A DNA stretch of 64,000 nucleotides, taken from assembly GCA_007556525.1 (NCBI GenBank), contig SWJS01000002.1, positions 62,001 to 126,000 on the forward strand. The letters are read 5' to 3'. Made by a program: the position numbers and the translations under genes. Origin of the DNA: Lysobacteraceae bacterium CU05-9 (GTDB taxonomy: Bacteria > Pseudomonadota > Gammaproteobacteria > Xanthomonadales > Xanthomonadaceae). This document shows positions 8,128 through 14,485 of this stretch, piece after piece. A model generated the notes under the pieces. It was not told the origin of the DNA and ran no database searches. It saw only the letters and a list, made by a program, of their open reading frames with translations. Positions within the stretch are counted from its first letter, which is position 1. Each line of letters begins with the position of its first letter.

Positions 8128-8225
8128 CGGAGCCAGAAATGAGATATCAGAATGAGTTCTGGGTTTCAATGCCGCCTAACTAGCACTTCGTAAAATCCAA
8201 ACCGGATGCCATTTAGAACGCATCG

Positions 8226-8606
8226 TTACTGATCGATCTTCTCAAAAGGACTCTCCGCCATCGCCTCCCTGCGCGCCTGGCATCTGTCTTCCAGCAAGTC
8301 CAACTTAATGGATTTGCCATTCGACGACCATTTGTATTTCGCGGGATTTTCCTTGCAACCGAACTTGCCGCCGACATCCGTCATCGTGATGGTGCTGCCA
8401 TCCACCGCATAACGCCCCTCGACGAAGACCTGTTTCGCATCAAAAATCCTGTAACTCATATCCGGTTGGTAATCGACTTGGGCTGCACGGATTTTGTAAG
8501 AGCCAATTGGAAACGGACCATCGGAAGTCCCGTCGTAAGCGACCGGCGCCCGCGAACAACCCGCCAACGCACACGCGGCAATCAACGCAATCATCATTTT
8601 TCGCAT
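8226..8606 (-). CDS. Small lipoprotein of unknown function
   Basis: The 126-residue product starts with a short signal peptide (M-R-K-M-M-I-A-L-I-A-A-C-A-L-A-G-C); the L-A-G-C lipobox predicts lipidation at Cys17. The mature part is mostly beta-strand, with an S-Y-K-I-R-A and a V-F-V-E-G-R-Y stretch and a pair of cysteines (K-F-G-C-K-E and D-R-C-Q-A) that could form a disulfide. I do not recognise the family. It stands alone between the toxin-antitoxin pair and a frameshifted gene. Confidence 0.7.
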   Translation of the reverse strand: MRKMMIALIAACALAGCSRAPVAYDGTSDGPFPIGSYKIRAAQVDYQPDMSYRIFDAKQVFVEGRYAVDGSTITMTDVGGKFGCKENPAKYKWSSNGKSIKLDLLEDRCQARREAMAESPFEKIDQ

Positions 8607-8661
8607 TTCGAATCCTCAATTAGTCGGCGCATGTTTCGATGGCTCACAAGACAGGATATTT

Positions 8662-8995
8662 TCAGACCGAAATTCCTGCAACGAATTCATCTTGCGCGGT
8701 CTCCCACTGCTCACCTTGCAAAGTTCCAGACTGGCGCAAATGTGCGAACAATTCATCGACATGCAAAAATCCAATCAAATCCGCAATCCGTCCGATGTGA
8801 TCCATTTCATCAATGGCGCTGCAGACTTCCAGCATCACTGACGCGAGATACTGCTGCCAGCCATGGTATGTCATTCGAACTTCGGACGGTGTTTCAAGAC
8901 TTTTTTCAATGAGATCGCCTGTCGCGGGATCCAGGAAAATAATTGCATCCGAACTTACGCATGAGCTTTGGGTCACGCGAGGGATCAAAAATCAT
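8662..8995 (-). pseudogene. Unknown small protein gene with a probable 1-nt frameshift
   Basis: A strong AAGGA ribosome-binding site precedes the ATG at 8995, which opens a frame reading MIFDPSRDPKLMRKF. The frame then runs off into a short dead end. Dropping one G of the GG at 8949-8950 joins it directly to the long downstream frame (D-A-I-I-F-L-D-P-A-T-G-D-L-I-E-K and on to 8662), giving a coherent protein of about 110 residues. The downstream part alone lacks an ATG or ribosome-binding site at its open-frame start (TTG at 8988). The family is not recognised; the helical body contains Y-H-G-W-Q-Q-Y and C-S-A-I-D-E-M-D-H-I-G-R. Confidence 0.55.
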
Positions 8996-9048
8996 TTTCC
9001 CATCCTTCGCCATCGACTACGGATTCGTGAGTTGTCGCTCTATGGGCA

Positions 9049-9447
9049 TCAGAGAGTCTTCGCGAGACGTCGATGAACCATCGTAGCAGTCGCGAGACCT
9101 ACGATCAAAGCAGTTGTACGCGCGCCATATGAATCGGAGACGACGCCCATGTAAATTGCGATTGAAGCGCCAACTGCAAATGCGACCCAAGCTACAGCGA
9201 TTTTATGTGTCGGCGCAATGACGGCACAAATTAGCACTACGAGTAATGCAGACAGACCAGTCCCGAAGCAAACCACGACTTCCCCTGCGATGAGGTACCA
9301 ATCTGTAATGCACACGCCGGACACCATGTCTTGAGCCGCACAAAACCTGGCCAACAGCATATGTATTGTCACTGCGATAATCATCGCTGCATACCACGCA
9401 AGTACTGCACCGGGAATAATTGCGAGCCAGCGAATCACATTCTTCAA
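9049..9447 (-). CDS. Small four-helix membrane protein
   Basis: I do not recognise this 132-residue protein. It has an N-terminal hydrophobic segment (L-A-I-I-P-G-A-V-L-A-W-Y-A-A), a polar loop with three cysteines near residues 36-47 and three further membrane segments, ending in a basic tail. It is likely an inner-membrane protein. It lies just beyond the left end of the integron; no attC site follows it, so it is not demonstrably a cassette gene. Confidence 0.6.
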   Translation of the reverse strand: MKNVIRWLAIIPGAVLAWYAAMIIAVTIHMLLARFCAAQDMVSGVCITDWYLIAGEVVVCFGTGLSALLVVLICAVIAPTHKIAVAWVAFAVGASIAIYMGVVSDSYGARTTALIVGLATATMVHRRLAKTL

Positions 9448-9470
9448 TTCGTATCGCCTGAGTGACTTGC

Positions 9471-9794
9471 TTATGTGGTTGCGCTGTTGTATCGAAAGCG
9501 AACAGTTAACGTGCCATTCCTAACGAATTCTGAGACTTTGCCAGTTAGTATCTTGGTCGACTCCAGTTTCATATTATTACCTGCAAAAAACGCCAAGGGT
9601 TTACCGTCAACAATCGCTTCCCAGCTGTGATTTTTTCCTGCTACATATGCCAGATAACCTTTTCTTGCCAAGTGTTCAAAAACATCATCAAAGGTGGCAT
9701 CAGGTAAAACTCTAACGCTATAGGCGTGCGGCGCATCGACATCATCGCCCATGCAAACGCTGTCTCTTTCTACGCTAACTAAATAATCATTCAT
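9471..9794 (-). CDS. Unknown protein at the distal end of the integron
   Basis: This 107-residue soluble protein is unrecognised. It has mixed alpha/beta character, with a helix D-V-F-E-H-L-A-R-K-G-Y-L, the strand Y-V-A-G-K-N-H-S-W-E-A-I-V and the C-terminal strand T-L-T-V-R-F-R-Y. I use the ATG at 9794; the open frame begins at a TTG two codons earlier. It lies directly after the last recognisable attC site in cassette orientation but has no attC of its own. It is either a cassette that lost its attC or the first flanking gene. Confidence 0.6.
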   Translation of the reverse strand: MNDYLVSVERDSVCMGDDVDAPHAYSVRVLPDATFDDVFEHLARKGYLAYVAGKNHSWEAIVDGKPLAFFAGNNMKLESTKILTGKVSEFVRNGTLTVRFRYNSATT

Positions 9795-9806
9795 ACCCAA
9801 GAAACC

Positions 9807-9918
9807 ACGTAACGCTTAAGTTAAGCCGAATTGCAGCGCTACGCCAACAACATGGCAAGCTCCTCCTGCCATGTTGTTGGCGTAGCGATGCAATTTCGGC
9901 TTGAACGCAATGTTAGGT
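9807..9918 (-). other. attC site following the cation-efflux cassette gene
   Basis: On the reverse strand it runs from ACCTAAC to GTTACGT, 112 nt. The long central stem is a perfect 17-bp inverted repeat (ACGCCAACAACATGGCA and its complement), flanked by the usual AAGCCGA / TCGGCTT inner boxes. Its distal end (GTTACGT) deviates slightly from the consensus GTTRRRY. The central stem resembles that of the attC at 11030-11141. Confidence 0.85.
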
Positions 9919-9927
9919 GTTTCTGCA

Positions 9928-10539
9928 TCAGTCACTGGGAGCGCCTGATTTTTGCGATGACGCATCCCTAAGAATCTGGATCCCGCCACGAAGCACAACA
10001 AATGCGATTACGAAACCAACTATAAGATCAGGATAACGACTGCCAAACGCCCACACGAGCGCGCCAGAAAGAATGACGCCCAGGTTGGCAATGACGTCAT
10101 TCTTGGAGAATATAAATGACGCCCGCATGTGCACGCCACCGCTTCGGTGCTTGGCAATGAGAGAAAGGCAAATAACATTAGCGATCAATGCAACGGTGCC
10201 TACTGTGACCATCACCGTGCTTTCGGGGTCGCTGCCGAGAACGAATCGCCTGATTACATCGGTAAGCACAATTAAGGCTAGGGCCACTTGGGCAAAACCA
10301 CTGAATTTTGCAGCTGTTATCTTGAGAATGTCGCTTTTGCCAACAGCATAGAGACTGATGGCGTACACACCTGCATCCGCCAGCATATCTAAAGAGTCGG
10401 CGATGAGGCCCGTGGATTGCGCAAAGAGCCCAAGCGCCATTTCGACGGCGAACATGAAAGCATTGATCCCAAGAATGAGCCTGAGAGTCTTTCGTTCCTG
10501 CTCGTTGTTTGCCTCCATCTCGCACCCGCAATCGGACAT
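9928..10539 (-). CDS. Cation-efflux (CDF-like) membrane protein, integron cassette gene
   Basis: The 203-residue product resembles cation transporters of the CDF superfamily, without the usual C-terminal cytoplasmic domain. It has a cysteine-bearing N-terminus (M-S-D-C-G-C-E-M-E) and about six membrane segments. In the second segment the metal-site motif reads A-D-S-L-D-M-L-A-D, where classical CDF pumps have H-x-x-x-D. In the fifth it reads K-N-D-V-I-A-N rather than H-x-x-x-D. Metal specificity may therefore differ or be lost. The start at 10539 has a GAGG five bases upstream; longer readings would run through the adjacent attC site. It is the outermost cassette gene with a recognisable attC. 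Confidence 0.8.
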   Translation of the reverse strand: MSDCGCEMEANNEQERKTLRLILGINAFMFAVEMALGLFAQSTGLIADSLDMLADAGVYAISLYAVGKSDILKITAAKFSGFAQVALALIVLTDVIRRFVLGSDPESTVMVTVGTVALIANVICLSLIAKHRSGGVHMRASFIFSKNDVIANLGVILSGALVWAFGSRYPDLIVGFVIAFVVLRGGIQILRDASSQKSGAPSD

Positions 10540-10561
10540 GTCAACCTCGAAGTCTGTAAAA

Positions 10562-10670
10562 CACCTAACGCCTGAGTTAAGCTGTGGCGCGCAGTGGCGC
10601 CGCGTTGTGGTAGACGTTACCACAAAAGTCGGCGCCACGAAGCGACATCAGCTTGAACGACTGGTTAGGC
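10562..10670 (-). other. attC site following the ABM-domain cassette gene
   Basis: On the reverse strand it runs from GCCTAAC to GTTAGGT, 109 nt. Inner boxes AAGCTG / CAGCTT, a 9-bp stem GTGGCGCCG / CGGCGCCAC and an apical GTGGTA / TACCAC hairpin are visible. The cassette gene stop lies three bases from its edge. Confidence 0.88.
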
Positions 10671-10673
10671 TTG

Positions 10674-10976
10674 CTAGCCAGGTAGCTTTGCTGCAAGTAC
10701 ATCAACGTTTTCGATTGACGGGGGCTCGGAGAACAACTCACCTGCCTTTTCCATCAACGCGGCTGCGACCTTGCCGGAGAGATGGGCCTGCCGACCCGCT
10801 TCATCCGGGAAAGCATCAAAGATTCCGAAAGTGCTTGGTCCAAGGCGAATGCCAAACCACGCAGTGGTGGCAGGCTCCTCATTGACGATGGGAAGGCCAC
10901 TCACAAGGAAGCTCTCAACCTCTTTCTCTTTTCCGGGTTTCGCTTCAAGGCGAACGAACAAGGCTACTTTGACCAT
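10674..10976 (-). CDS. Antibiotic-biosynthesis-monooxygenase (ABM) domain protein, cassette gene
   Basis: The 100-residue product is a single ABM domain of the YgiN type. The first strand V-A-L-F-V-R-L-E-A-K-P-G-K is followed by a helix E-K-E-V-E-S-F-L and a central T-T-A-W-F-G-I-R-L strand. The dimer-interface F-G-I-F-D-A-F-P-D-E-A-G-R-Q-A-H-L follows, then a long C-terminal helix. Such proteins form dimers; some oxidise quinol-like or aromatic substrates without cofactor, many have no known activity. AGGAG precedes the ATG. The gene fills its cassette almost exactly. Confidence 0.88.
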   Translation of the reverse strand: MVKVALFVRLEAKPGKEKEVESFLVSGLPIVNEEPATTAWFGIRLGPSTFGIFDAFPDEAGRQAHLSGKVAAALMEKAGELFSEPPSIENVDVLAAKLPG

Positions 10977-11029
10977 GGCATGTCTCCTGTTGTTGAAACG
11001 ACATCACGATACGCGATGTTCTCTTGCAA

Positions 11030-11141
11030 GCCTAACACCTAAGTTAAGCCGACTTGCGTAGTGGAGCCGGCAACATGGCAAGCTTAATCTGCCATGTTGC
11101 CGGCGTAACGAAGCAAGTTCGGCTTGAACGAATTGTTAGGC
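11030..11141 (-). other. attC site following the LapA-like cassette gene
   Basis: On the reverse strand it runs from GCCTAAC to GTTAGGC, 112 nt. The central stem is a perfect inverted repeat of about 15 bp (GCCGGCAACATGGCA and complement) that shares its CAACATGGCA part with the attC at 9807-9918. The inner boxes are AAGCCGA / TCGGCTT. Confidence 0.9.
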
Positions 11142-11152
11142 TATGCCTGCAT

Positions 11153-11383
11153 CTACTGATTTGGTTGCGGCTTGGTTGCGCCGCGAACCAATGATCGAAT
11201 GAAAGCAATGAGCATGCCACCTGTCAGCATGCCTAAGAAGTAGGTGCCGAAGGTCAACAGCGATAAAGGCAACGTCGCTGAAGAAGAAAGGAGGGAAACC
11301 GTCGCACTGCCGCTATTTTGGACCATGAATGTGACGACGACGAGTGTCATGAGGATGACGATTGCAAGATACAGATAGCGCAT
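11153..11383 (-). CDS. LapA-like (DUF1049) two-helix membrane protein, cassette gene
   Basis: The 76-residue product has two hydrophobic segments, about residues 5-22 and 42-62. They are separated by the N-S-G-S-A-T-V-S-L-L loop and followed by a basic tail, the layout of LapA/DUF1049 domain proteins (the LapA of the LapA-LapB heat-shock/lipopolysaccharide control pair). Whether it has that role or is only a short paralogue cannot be told. An AAGGAG ribosome-binding site precedes the ATG. The cassette holds no other gene. Confidence 0.8.
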   Translation of the reverse strand: MRYLYLAIVILMTLVVVTFMVQNSGSATVSLLSSSATLPLSLLTFGTYFLGMLTGGMLIAFIRSLVRGATKPQPNQ

Positions 11384-11421
11384 TTAGCTCTCCTTGAAGA
11401 TTACGTACTGTTGGATGCAAA

Positions 11422-11529
11422 GCCTAACGCCGGAGTTAAGCCGGAGCGCTTTGCGGCTGCTGCGTTGTGACAATTTTCCGAACAACTCCGCGGCCGCGAA
11501 GCGATCTCGGCTTGAACGAATTGTTAGAT
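11422..11529 (-). other. attC site following the HEPN-pair cassette
   Basis: On the reverse strand it runs from ATCTAAC to GTTAGGC, 108 nt. The inner boxes are AAGCCGA / CGGCTT, and the arms CGCTTCGCGGCCGC / GCGGC-CGCAAAGCG form the central stem with mismatches. Its sequence inside the boxes is unlike the other attC sites of this array. Confidence 0.85.
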
Positions 11530-11536
11530 GACACTC

Positions 11537-12265
11537 TCAGAATTTGGAATACACGTTCTGTATCAGGGTCTCAATGTGGGCAGAAGCTTTGTGCTCGCCA
11601 ACGATCAAGGAGTTGGGGTGACCGCAGCCATTTCTGAGCTTCAGGCAAACCTCAAGCTCATCCTTTACATTCTTCCCGATGACAGAGATTGCAGCCATGA
11701 CTTGAAGAAACTCATGCTCCTTCATTCTGGCGAGGTCGTCAGCAGTTTTTGCTATGCGCCATTTTTGATCCCGCTGGGTCGCTTCTGTGTTGAAAACAGA
11801 GAGAAAATTAGAGATCACGAAGTCGTACAAGACGGCAATAGCGCCGACCCAAGAAAGAACTATCGCCGAGCGATACAACTTTGCTTCGAAGGCTTTGATT
11901 GACTCTTCAACAAAGCTACGACAATTAACGTTTGAGATCGTTGGCACTTGATTGCGAAGTGACGAAATCACTAGTGACGTAACCTCTGGGAGCAACGGGC
12001 CTGCGAGCTCTCGCACATGCTTCTTCCCCGTGGCCGTGAGTTCCCAACCATCTTTGCCTCTAACCACGTGCGGTTTGCACTTGCTTAGGTAGTCGGAGAC
12101 GTTCCAGTTTTTGATCTCCCTGAGGCCCAAAGCAGCCGCAGACTCTCGAACTTGTCCGACAGATAGCGGTTGTATTGGCTCCTGAGCGAGACAGAGCATT
12201 AGCTTCTGTTTCGCACCTAGGTCTTTTCTTGCGAGAAGATCCTTAAGGGTCTCGATATCAAACAA
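11537..12265 (-). CDS. Winged-helix / HEPN-like protein, second gene of a two-gene cassette
   Basis: The 242-residue product appears to have two parts. Residues 1-85 look like a winged-helix domain (L-S-V-G-Q-V-R-E-S-A-A-A-L-G-L, then a wing strand G-W-E-L-T-A-T-G-K-K-H-V). Residues 110-242 are helical and contain L-R-N-G-C-G-H-P-N-S near the end, an R-x4-H motif (R211, H216) of the kind that forms the RNase site of HEPN domains. A hydrophobic helix lies near residues 135-155. HEPN proteins are common in toxin-antitoxin and anti-phage systems; RNase activity here is inference. It starts at TTG with GAGG eight bases upstream and overlaps the preceding gene by eight bases. Confidence 0.65.
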   Translation of the reverse strand: MFDIETLKDLLARKDLGAKQKLMLCLAQEPIQPLSVGQVRESAAALGLREIKNWNVSDYLSKCKPHVVRGKDGWELTATGKKHVRELAGPLLPEVTSLVISSLRNQVPTISNVNCRSFVEESIKAFEAKLYRSAIVLSWVGAIAVLYDFVISNFLSVFNTEATQRDQKWRIAKTADDLARMKEHEFLQVMAAISVIGKNVKDELEVCLKLRNGCGHPNSLIVGEHKASAHIETLIQNVYSKF

Positions 12266-12746
12266 GGCGAGACCTCAAATCCTGCTCGGACGCATGTGTA
12301 AGCGCGTAGACCTCATTCGATGGTTCGTTAAGCTTGTTCTCTTTCATTAGCGTCTTAATGGTTTTCGAAAGATTTGAAACATAGCTCTCCTTAAAGAATG
12401 AGGAGGCAGATCTCATTTGCTCGGTGAGTTGTTTGCGAGGAAATTTGTCTAGCCCCTTCACAAAGCGAAGATGAGCTGCGGCAGCGAGGACTAGCTGCGG
12501 CCCAGAGTTGACGCCAAGCTTTGATGCAATTGAAGCAGTGGTCATCTCAAGGACTGTAGAACCTTGGGAAGAGTCTGATTGCGGTTGCGGAGTCTCCGGA
12601 ATACCTGGTGGTGAAACACTTCCAGACTTCACATATAGATCTGATACAGCTGCTAGGAATTTAGGAAGCTCTTCCTTTAGAAAGGCCTCCGATCCTTCGT
12701 ACTCGACTTCGATAGCGCCCATTTTGATGCGGATTTTGCTGTTCAT
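12258..12746 (-). CDS. Partner protein of the HEPN-like cassette gene
   Basis: The 162-residue product is not a named family to me. It begins with a short beta hairpin (K-I-R-I-K-M-G-A-I-E-V-E-Y-E-G-S-E-A-F-L), followed by a helix and a proline/serine-rich linker around residues 42-65. It ends with a helical domain (residues 70-162) that looks like a winged helix (K-F-P-R-K-Q-L-T-E-Q-M-R, then V-S-N-L-S-K-T-I-K-T-L). The ribosome-binding site GGGGGAG is strong. It shares a cassette and an 8-nt overlap with the HEPN-like gene, so the two should act together, plausibly as regulator or antitoxin and effector. Confidence 0.65.
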   Translation of the reverse strand: MNSKIRIKMGAIEVEYEGSEAFLKEELPKFLAAVSDLYVKSGSVSPPGIPETPQPQSDSSQGSTVLEMTTASIASKLGVNSGPQLVLAAAAHLRFVKGLDKFPRKQLTEQMRSASSFFKESYVSNLSKTIKTLMKENKLNEPSNEVYALTHASEQDLRSRLV

Positions 12747-12773
12747 ACGCTCCCCCTGAAGAGTGATAGTGTC

Positions 12774-12833
12774 ATCTAACGCCTGAATTAAGCCGCGCCG
12801 CGAAGCGGCGTCGGCTTGAATGAATTGTTAGGC
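12774..12833 (-). other. Short attC site (60 nt)
   Basis: On the reverse strand it runs from GCCTAAC to GTTAGAT with inner boxes AAGCCGA / GCGGCTT and a GC-rich stem GCCGC-TTC-GCGGC. At 60 nt it has the minimal classical attC length. It follows the gene at 12836-13174. Confidence 0.9.
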
Positions 12834-12835
12834 AT

Positions 12836-13174
12836 TTAACGTTGTTCAAGTGTTCCATCAGGATGAAGCCACATGCCGTCACTTAAATATGTGGCCTCTC
12901 CTTCTTCGTGTGTGATGCCCTGATAGATGGATTGCATTTCTTGCCTAGCCATCTCGTTAGAAAAATCTTTATAACTATGATATTTATTCAGGTCATAGCC
13001 AAGATCTTCCAGATCAGAATACTGACTGATGCCAAGATGCCGCATGAGCGCTTCAATGTCATGAATCCACTTCTTTCCATCTTTAATGAAGTATCGGCCT
13101 TTGAATGCTTGCGGGTCTTGAACCTCTTCGTAGCCAAGGTGCAAGGCAAGTTCAACACTCGTCTGGTAATCCAT
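12836..13174 (-). CDS. Unknown 112-residue cassette protein
   Basis: I do not recognise this soluble, acidic protein. It is rich in aromatic and charged residues: a helical first half (V-E-L-A-L-H-L-G-Y-E-E-V), a G-R-Y-F-I-K-D-G-K-K-W-I-H strand pair, and a C-terminal part with E-A-T-Y-L-S-D-G-M-W-L-H-P-D-G-T. AGGA lies nine bases before the ATG. The stop codon lies only two bases from the attC, typical of a cassette gene. It is less GC-rich than the core genes, consistent with transfer. Confidence 0.7.
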   Translation of the reverse strand: MDYQTSVELALHLGYEEVQDPQAFKGRYFIKDGKKWIHDIEALMRHLGISQYSDLEDLGYDLNKYHSYKDFSNEMARQEMQSIYQGITHEEGEATYLSDGMWLHPDGTLEQR

Positions 13175-13189
13175 ATCTCGATTCCTGAT

Positions 13190-13245
13190 GCATAATTTTT
13201 GAGCTAAGCGGCTGCAAAGCAGTCCGCTTGCGCAATGGGTTAGGT
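13190..13245 (-). other. Degenerate short attC site of the first cassette
   Basis: On the reverse strand it begins with ACCTAAC and ends near ATTATGC, a poor match to GTTRRRY. An inner stem GCGGACTGC-TTT-GCAGCCGC with one bulged base is clear. The missing GTT at the distal end may reduce recombination. The stop codon of the 51-residue peptide gene lies inside its first box. Confidence 0.65.
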
Positions 13246-13395
13246 GTCACGTTTAACACCGAGTTGCAGGTAGATGAGGAGTGCCAGGGGGATGAGCCCG
13301 ACGCCGAATACGAAAACAAGTGCGCAAGACACAAGGTAAACAAAAACCTTTTGTCCTTTGGTCATTCCGAGATACCAATCAGTTATATGCTTCAT
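13240..13395 (-). CDS. 51-residue membrane peptide, first cassette gene
   Basis: Between attI and the first attC, the reverse strand holds a 51-codon frame starting ATG at 13395 and ending TAA inside the attC. It reads M-K-H-I-T-D-W-Y-L-G-M-T-K-G-Q-K, then one hydrophobic helix of about 25 residues (V-F-V-Y-L-V-S-C-A-L-V-F-V-F and on to L-I-Y-L), then a basic tail V-K-R-D-T. It is a single-spanning membrane peptide. No strong ribosome-binding site is seen; the upstream bases are AT-rich (AATTAAAAAAC). The family is unknown. Position in the first cassette means it would be the best expressed of the array. Confidence 0.6.
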   Translation of the reverse strand: MKHITDWYLGMTKGQKVFVYLVSCALVFVFGVGLIPLALLIYLQLGVKRDT

Positions 13396-13459
13396 GTTTT
13401 TTAATTCGTAGAGAGATTTTGATGTCGATGTTATAGCGCCGCGAGCGAGCTTTGGTGAT

Positions 13460-13466
13460 GCCTAAC
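13460..13466 (-). other. attI recombination point (GTTAGGC)
   Basis: On the reverse strand GTTAGGC marks the junction between the integron platform and the first cassette, 229 nt from the integrase start. The sequence inward (TTTTTAACAATATTTAGC) does not form an attC-type stem, as expected for attI. The interval 13467-13694 would carry the rest of attI, the cassette promoter and the integrase promoter; I cannot place these with confidence. Confidence 0.65.
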
Positions 13467-13694
13467 GCTAAATATTGTTAAAAAGTGGGTTTATAACCAG
13501 AGCATATCGCATAGCCGTGCGAGTTTCAGCCCCCTCTCCCATTCAAACCACTTATTCCCCCAAACCCACGTAATTAGCCGTCGCTCATCCCCGCACACAC
13601 TGCCATTCTCCGACAACAAAATCAGTCACTTACCGATACCAGGACACCTCGGTGAAACCGCACGATGTTTATTCAACGCGCGGGAGGTGGTGGA

Positions 13695-14459
13695 ATGGCA
13701 ACGCTTTTGGAAGTGACGAAACAACGGCTGAGGACTCTGCATTACAGCCGACAGACCGAACAGATCTACACCCAGTGGATCCGGCGGTACATTGGGTTTC
13801 ACCGAGGAACCCATCCCAGGCAGCTTGGCGCTGAAGGTGTTCGCGAGTTCTTAAGTGACTTGGCAGTGCGCGGACAAGTGTCGGCAAGCACGCAGAATCA
13901 GGCGTTGGCGGCCATTTTGTTTCTGTACAAGCATGTGCTGGAAATCAAGCTACCGTGGATTGATGAGGTGGTGCGGGCGAAGCGCCCGGTGCGCGTGCCG
14001 ACAGTGCTTTCGCGGGCCGAAGTCCAGGATTTGCTGGCGGCGATGGAGGGTCGTAGTGCCGTGATTGCGAAGCTTCTCTATGGGACCGGCATGCGGCTGA
14101 TGGAGTGCCTGAGGTTGAGGGTGCAGGATGTGGATTTTGGGAGGAATGAAATTACCGTGCGCGGCGGCACAGGTGGCAAGGACCGGCGGACGATGCTGCC
14201 GGCGAGCATGGTGGTTGCGCTGAAGGAGGAAATTGCGCGGGCAACGCAGTTGCATGACCTTGATGTGCGCGAGGGATTTGGTGAAACGCGGTTGCCGTTT
14301 GCATTGGCCCGAAAATATCCCAAAGCCGGTCGCGAACTCGGCTGGCAATTTGTATTTCCGTCATTGACGCGAAGTACCGATCCGGAGGGTGGCATGCTGC
14401 GGAGAAGTTTGAACTCGCCCGACAAGCGCCGACTCAACAACTGTGAATTATTTGTATAA
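13695..14459 (+). pseudogene. intI: Integron integrase IntI, C-terminally truncated
   Basis: The 254-codon frame is an integron tyrosine recombinase. It has the N-terminal SAM-like domain (residues 1-95) and the box I arginine in G-T-G-M-R-L-M-E (R134). The K162 loop (G-G-T-G-G-K-D-R) and the IntI-specific insertion around residues 185-222 (L-H-D-L-D-V-R-E-G-F-G and A-R-K-Y-P-K-A-G-R-E-L-G-W-Q-F-V-F-P-S) are also present. After D-P-E-G-G-M-L-R-R (about 237) the sequence leaves the family and stops 17 residues later. The H-x-x-R motif, second histidine and catalytic tyrosine are missing, so it should be inactive. The start is set by GGGAGG seven bases before the ATG. A toxin-antitoxin locus begins 26 nt on. 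Confidence 0.88.
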
Positions 14460-14485
14460 CCTTTTAGGTAAATTACTTTATACTG

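Larger units (their letters stand above)
9807..14459 (-). mobile_element. Sedentary chromosomal integron with six cassettes and truncated integrase
   Basis: Six sites of attC type (R-Y-Y-Y-A-A-C ... G-T-T-R-R-R-Y ends with imperfect inner inverted repeats) separate leftward genes. They lead up to an attI-type GTTAGGC (13460-13466, reverse strand) and a divergent integron integrase gene. From attI outward the cassettes encode a 51-residue membrane peptide, an unknown 112-residue protein, a two-gene HEPN-type pair, a LapA-like membrane protein, an antibiotic-biosynthesis-monooxygenase-like protein and a cation-efflux-type membrane protein. The integrase lacks its C-terminal catalytic third, so new rearrangements would need an integrase supplied in trans. 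Confidence 0.85.

Noticed and set aside
10540-10638. Extended N-terminus for the cation transporter
   Set aside because: It would translate through the attC site; the ATG at 10539 has a proper ribosome-binding site.
11528-11902. Rightward frame opposite the HEPN-like gene
   Set aside because: Starts within the attC, has no ribosome-binding site and opposes a better-supported gene.
14479-14485. TATACT as -10 box for the HigB-type gene (and TAGTAT at 19243-19248 for the RelE-type gene)
   Set aside because: Both hexamers touch the start codon, so transcription would begin inside the gene, and the first lacks a matching -35 box.
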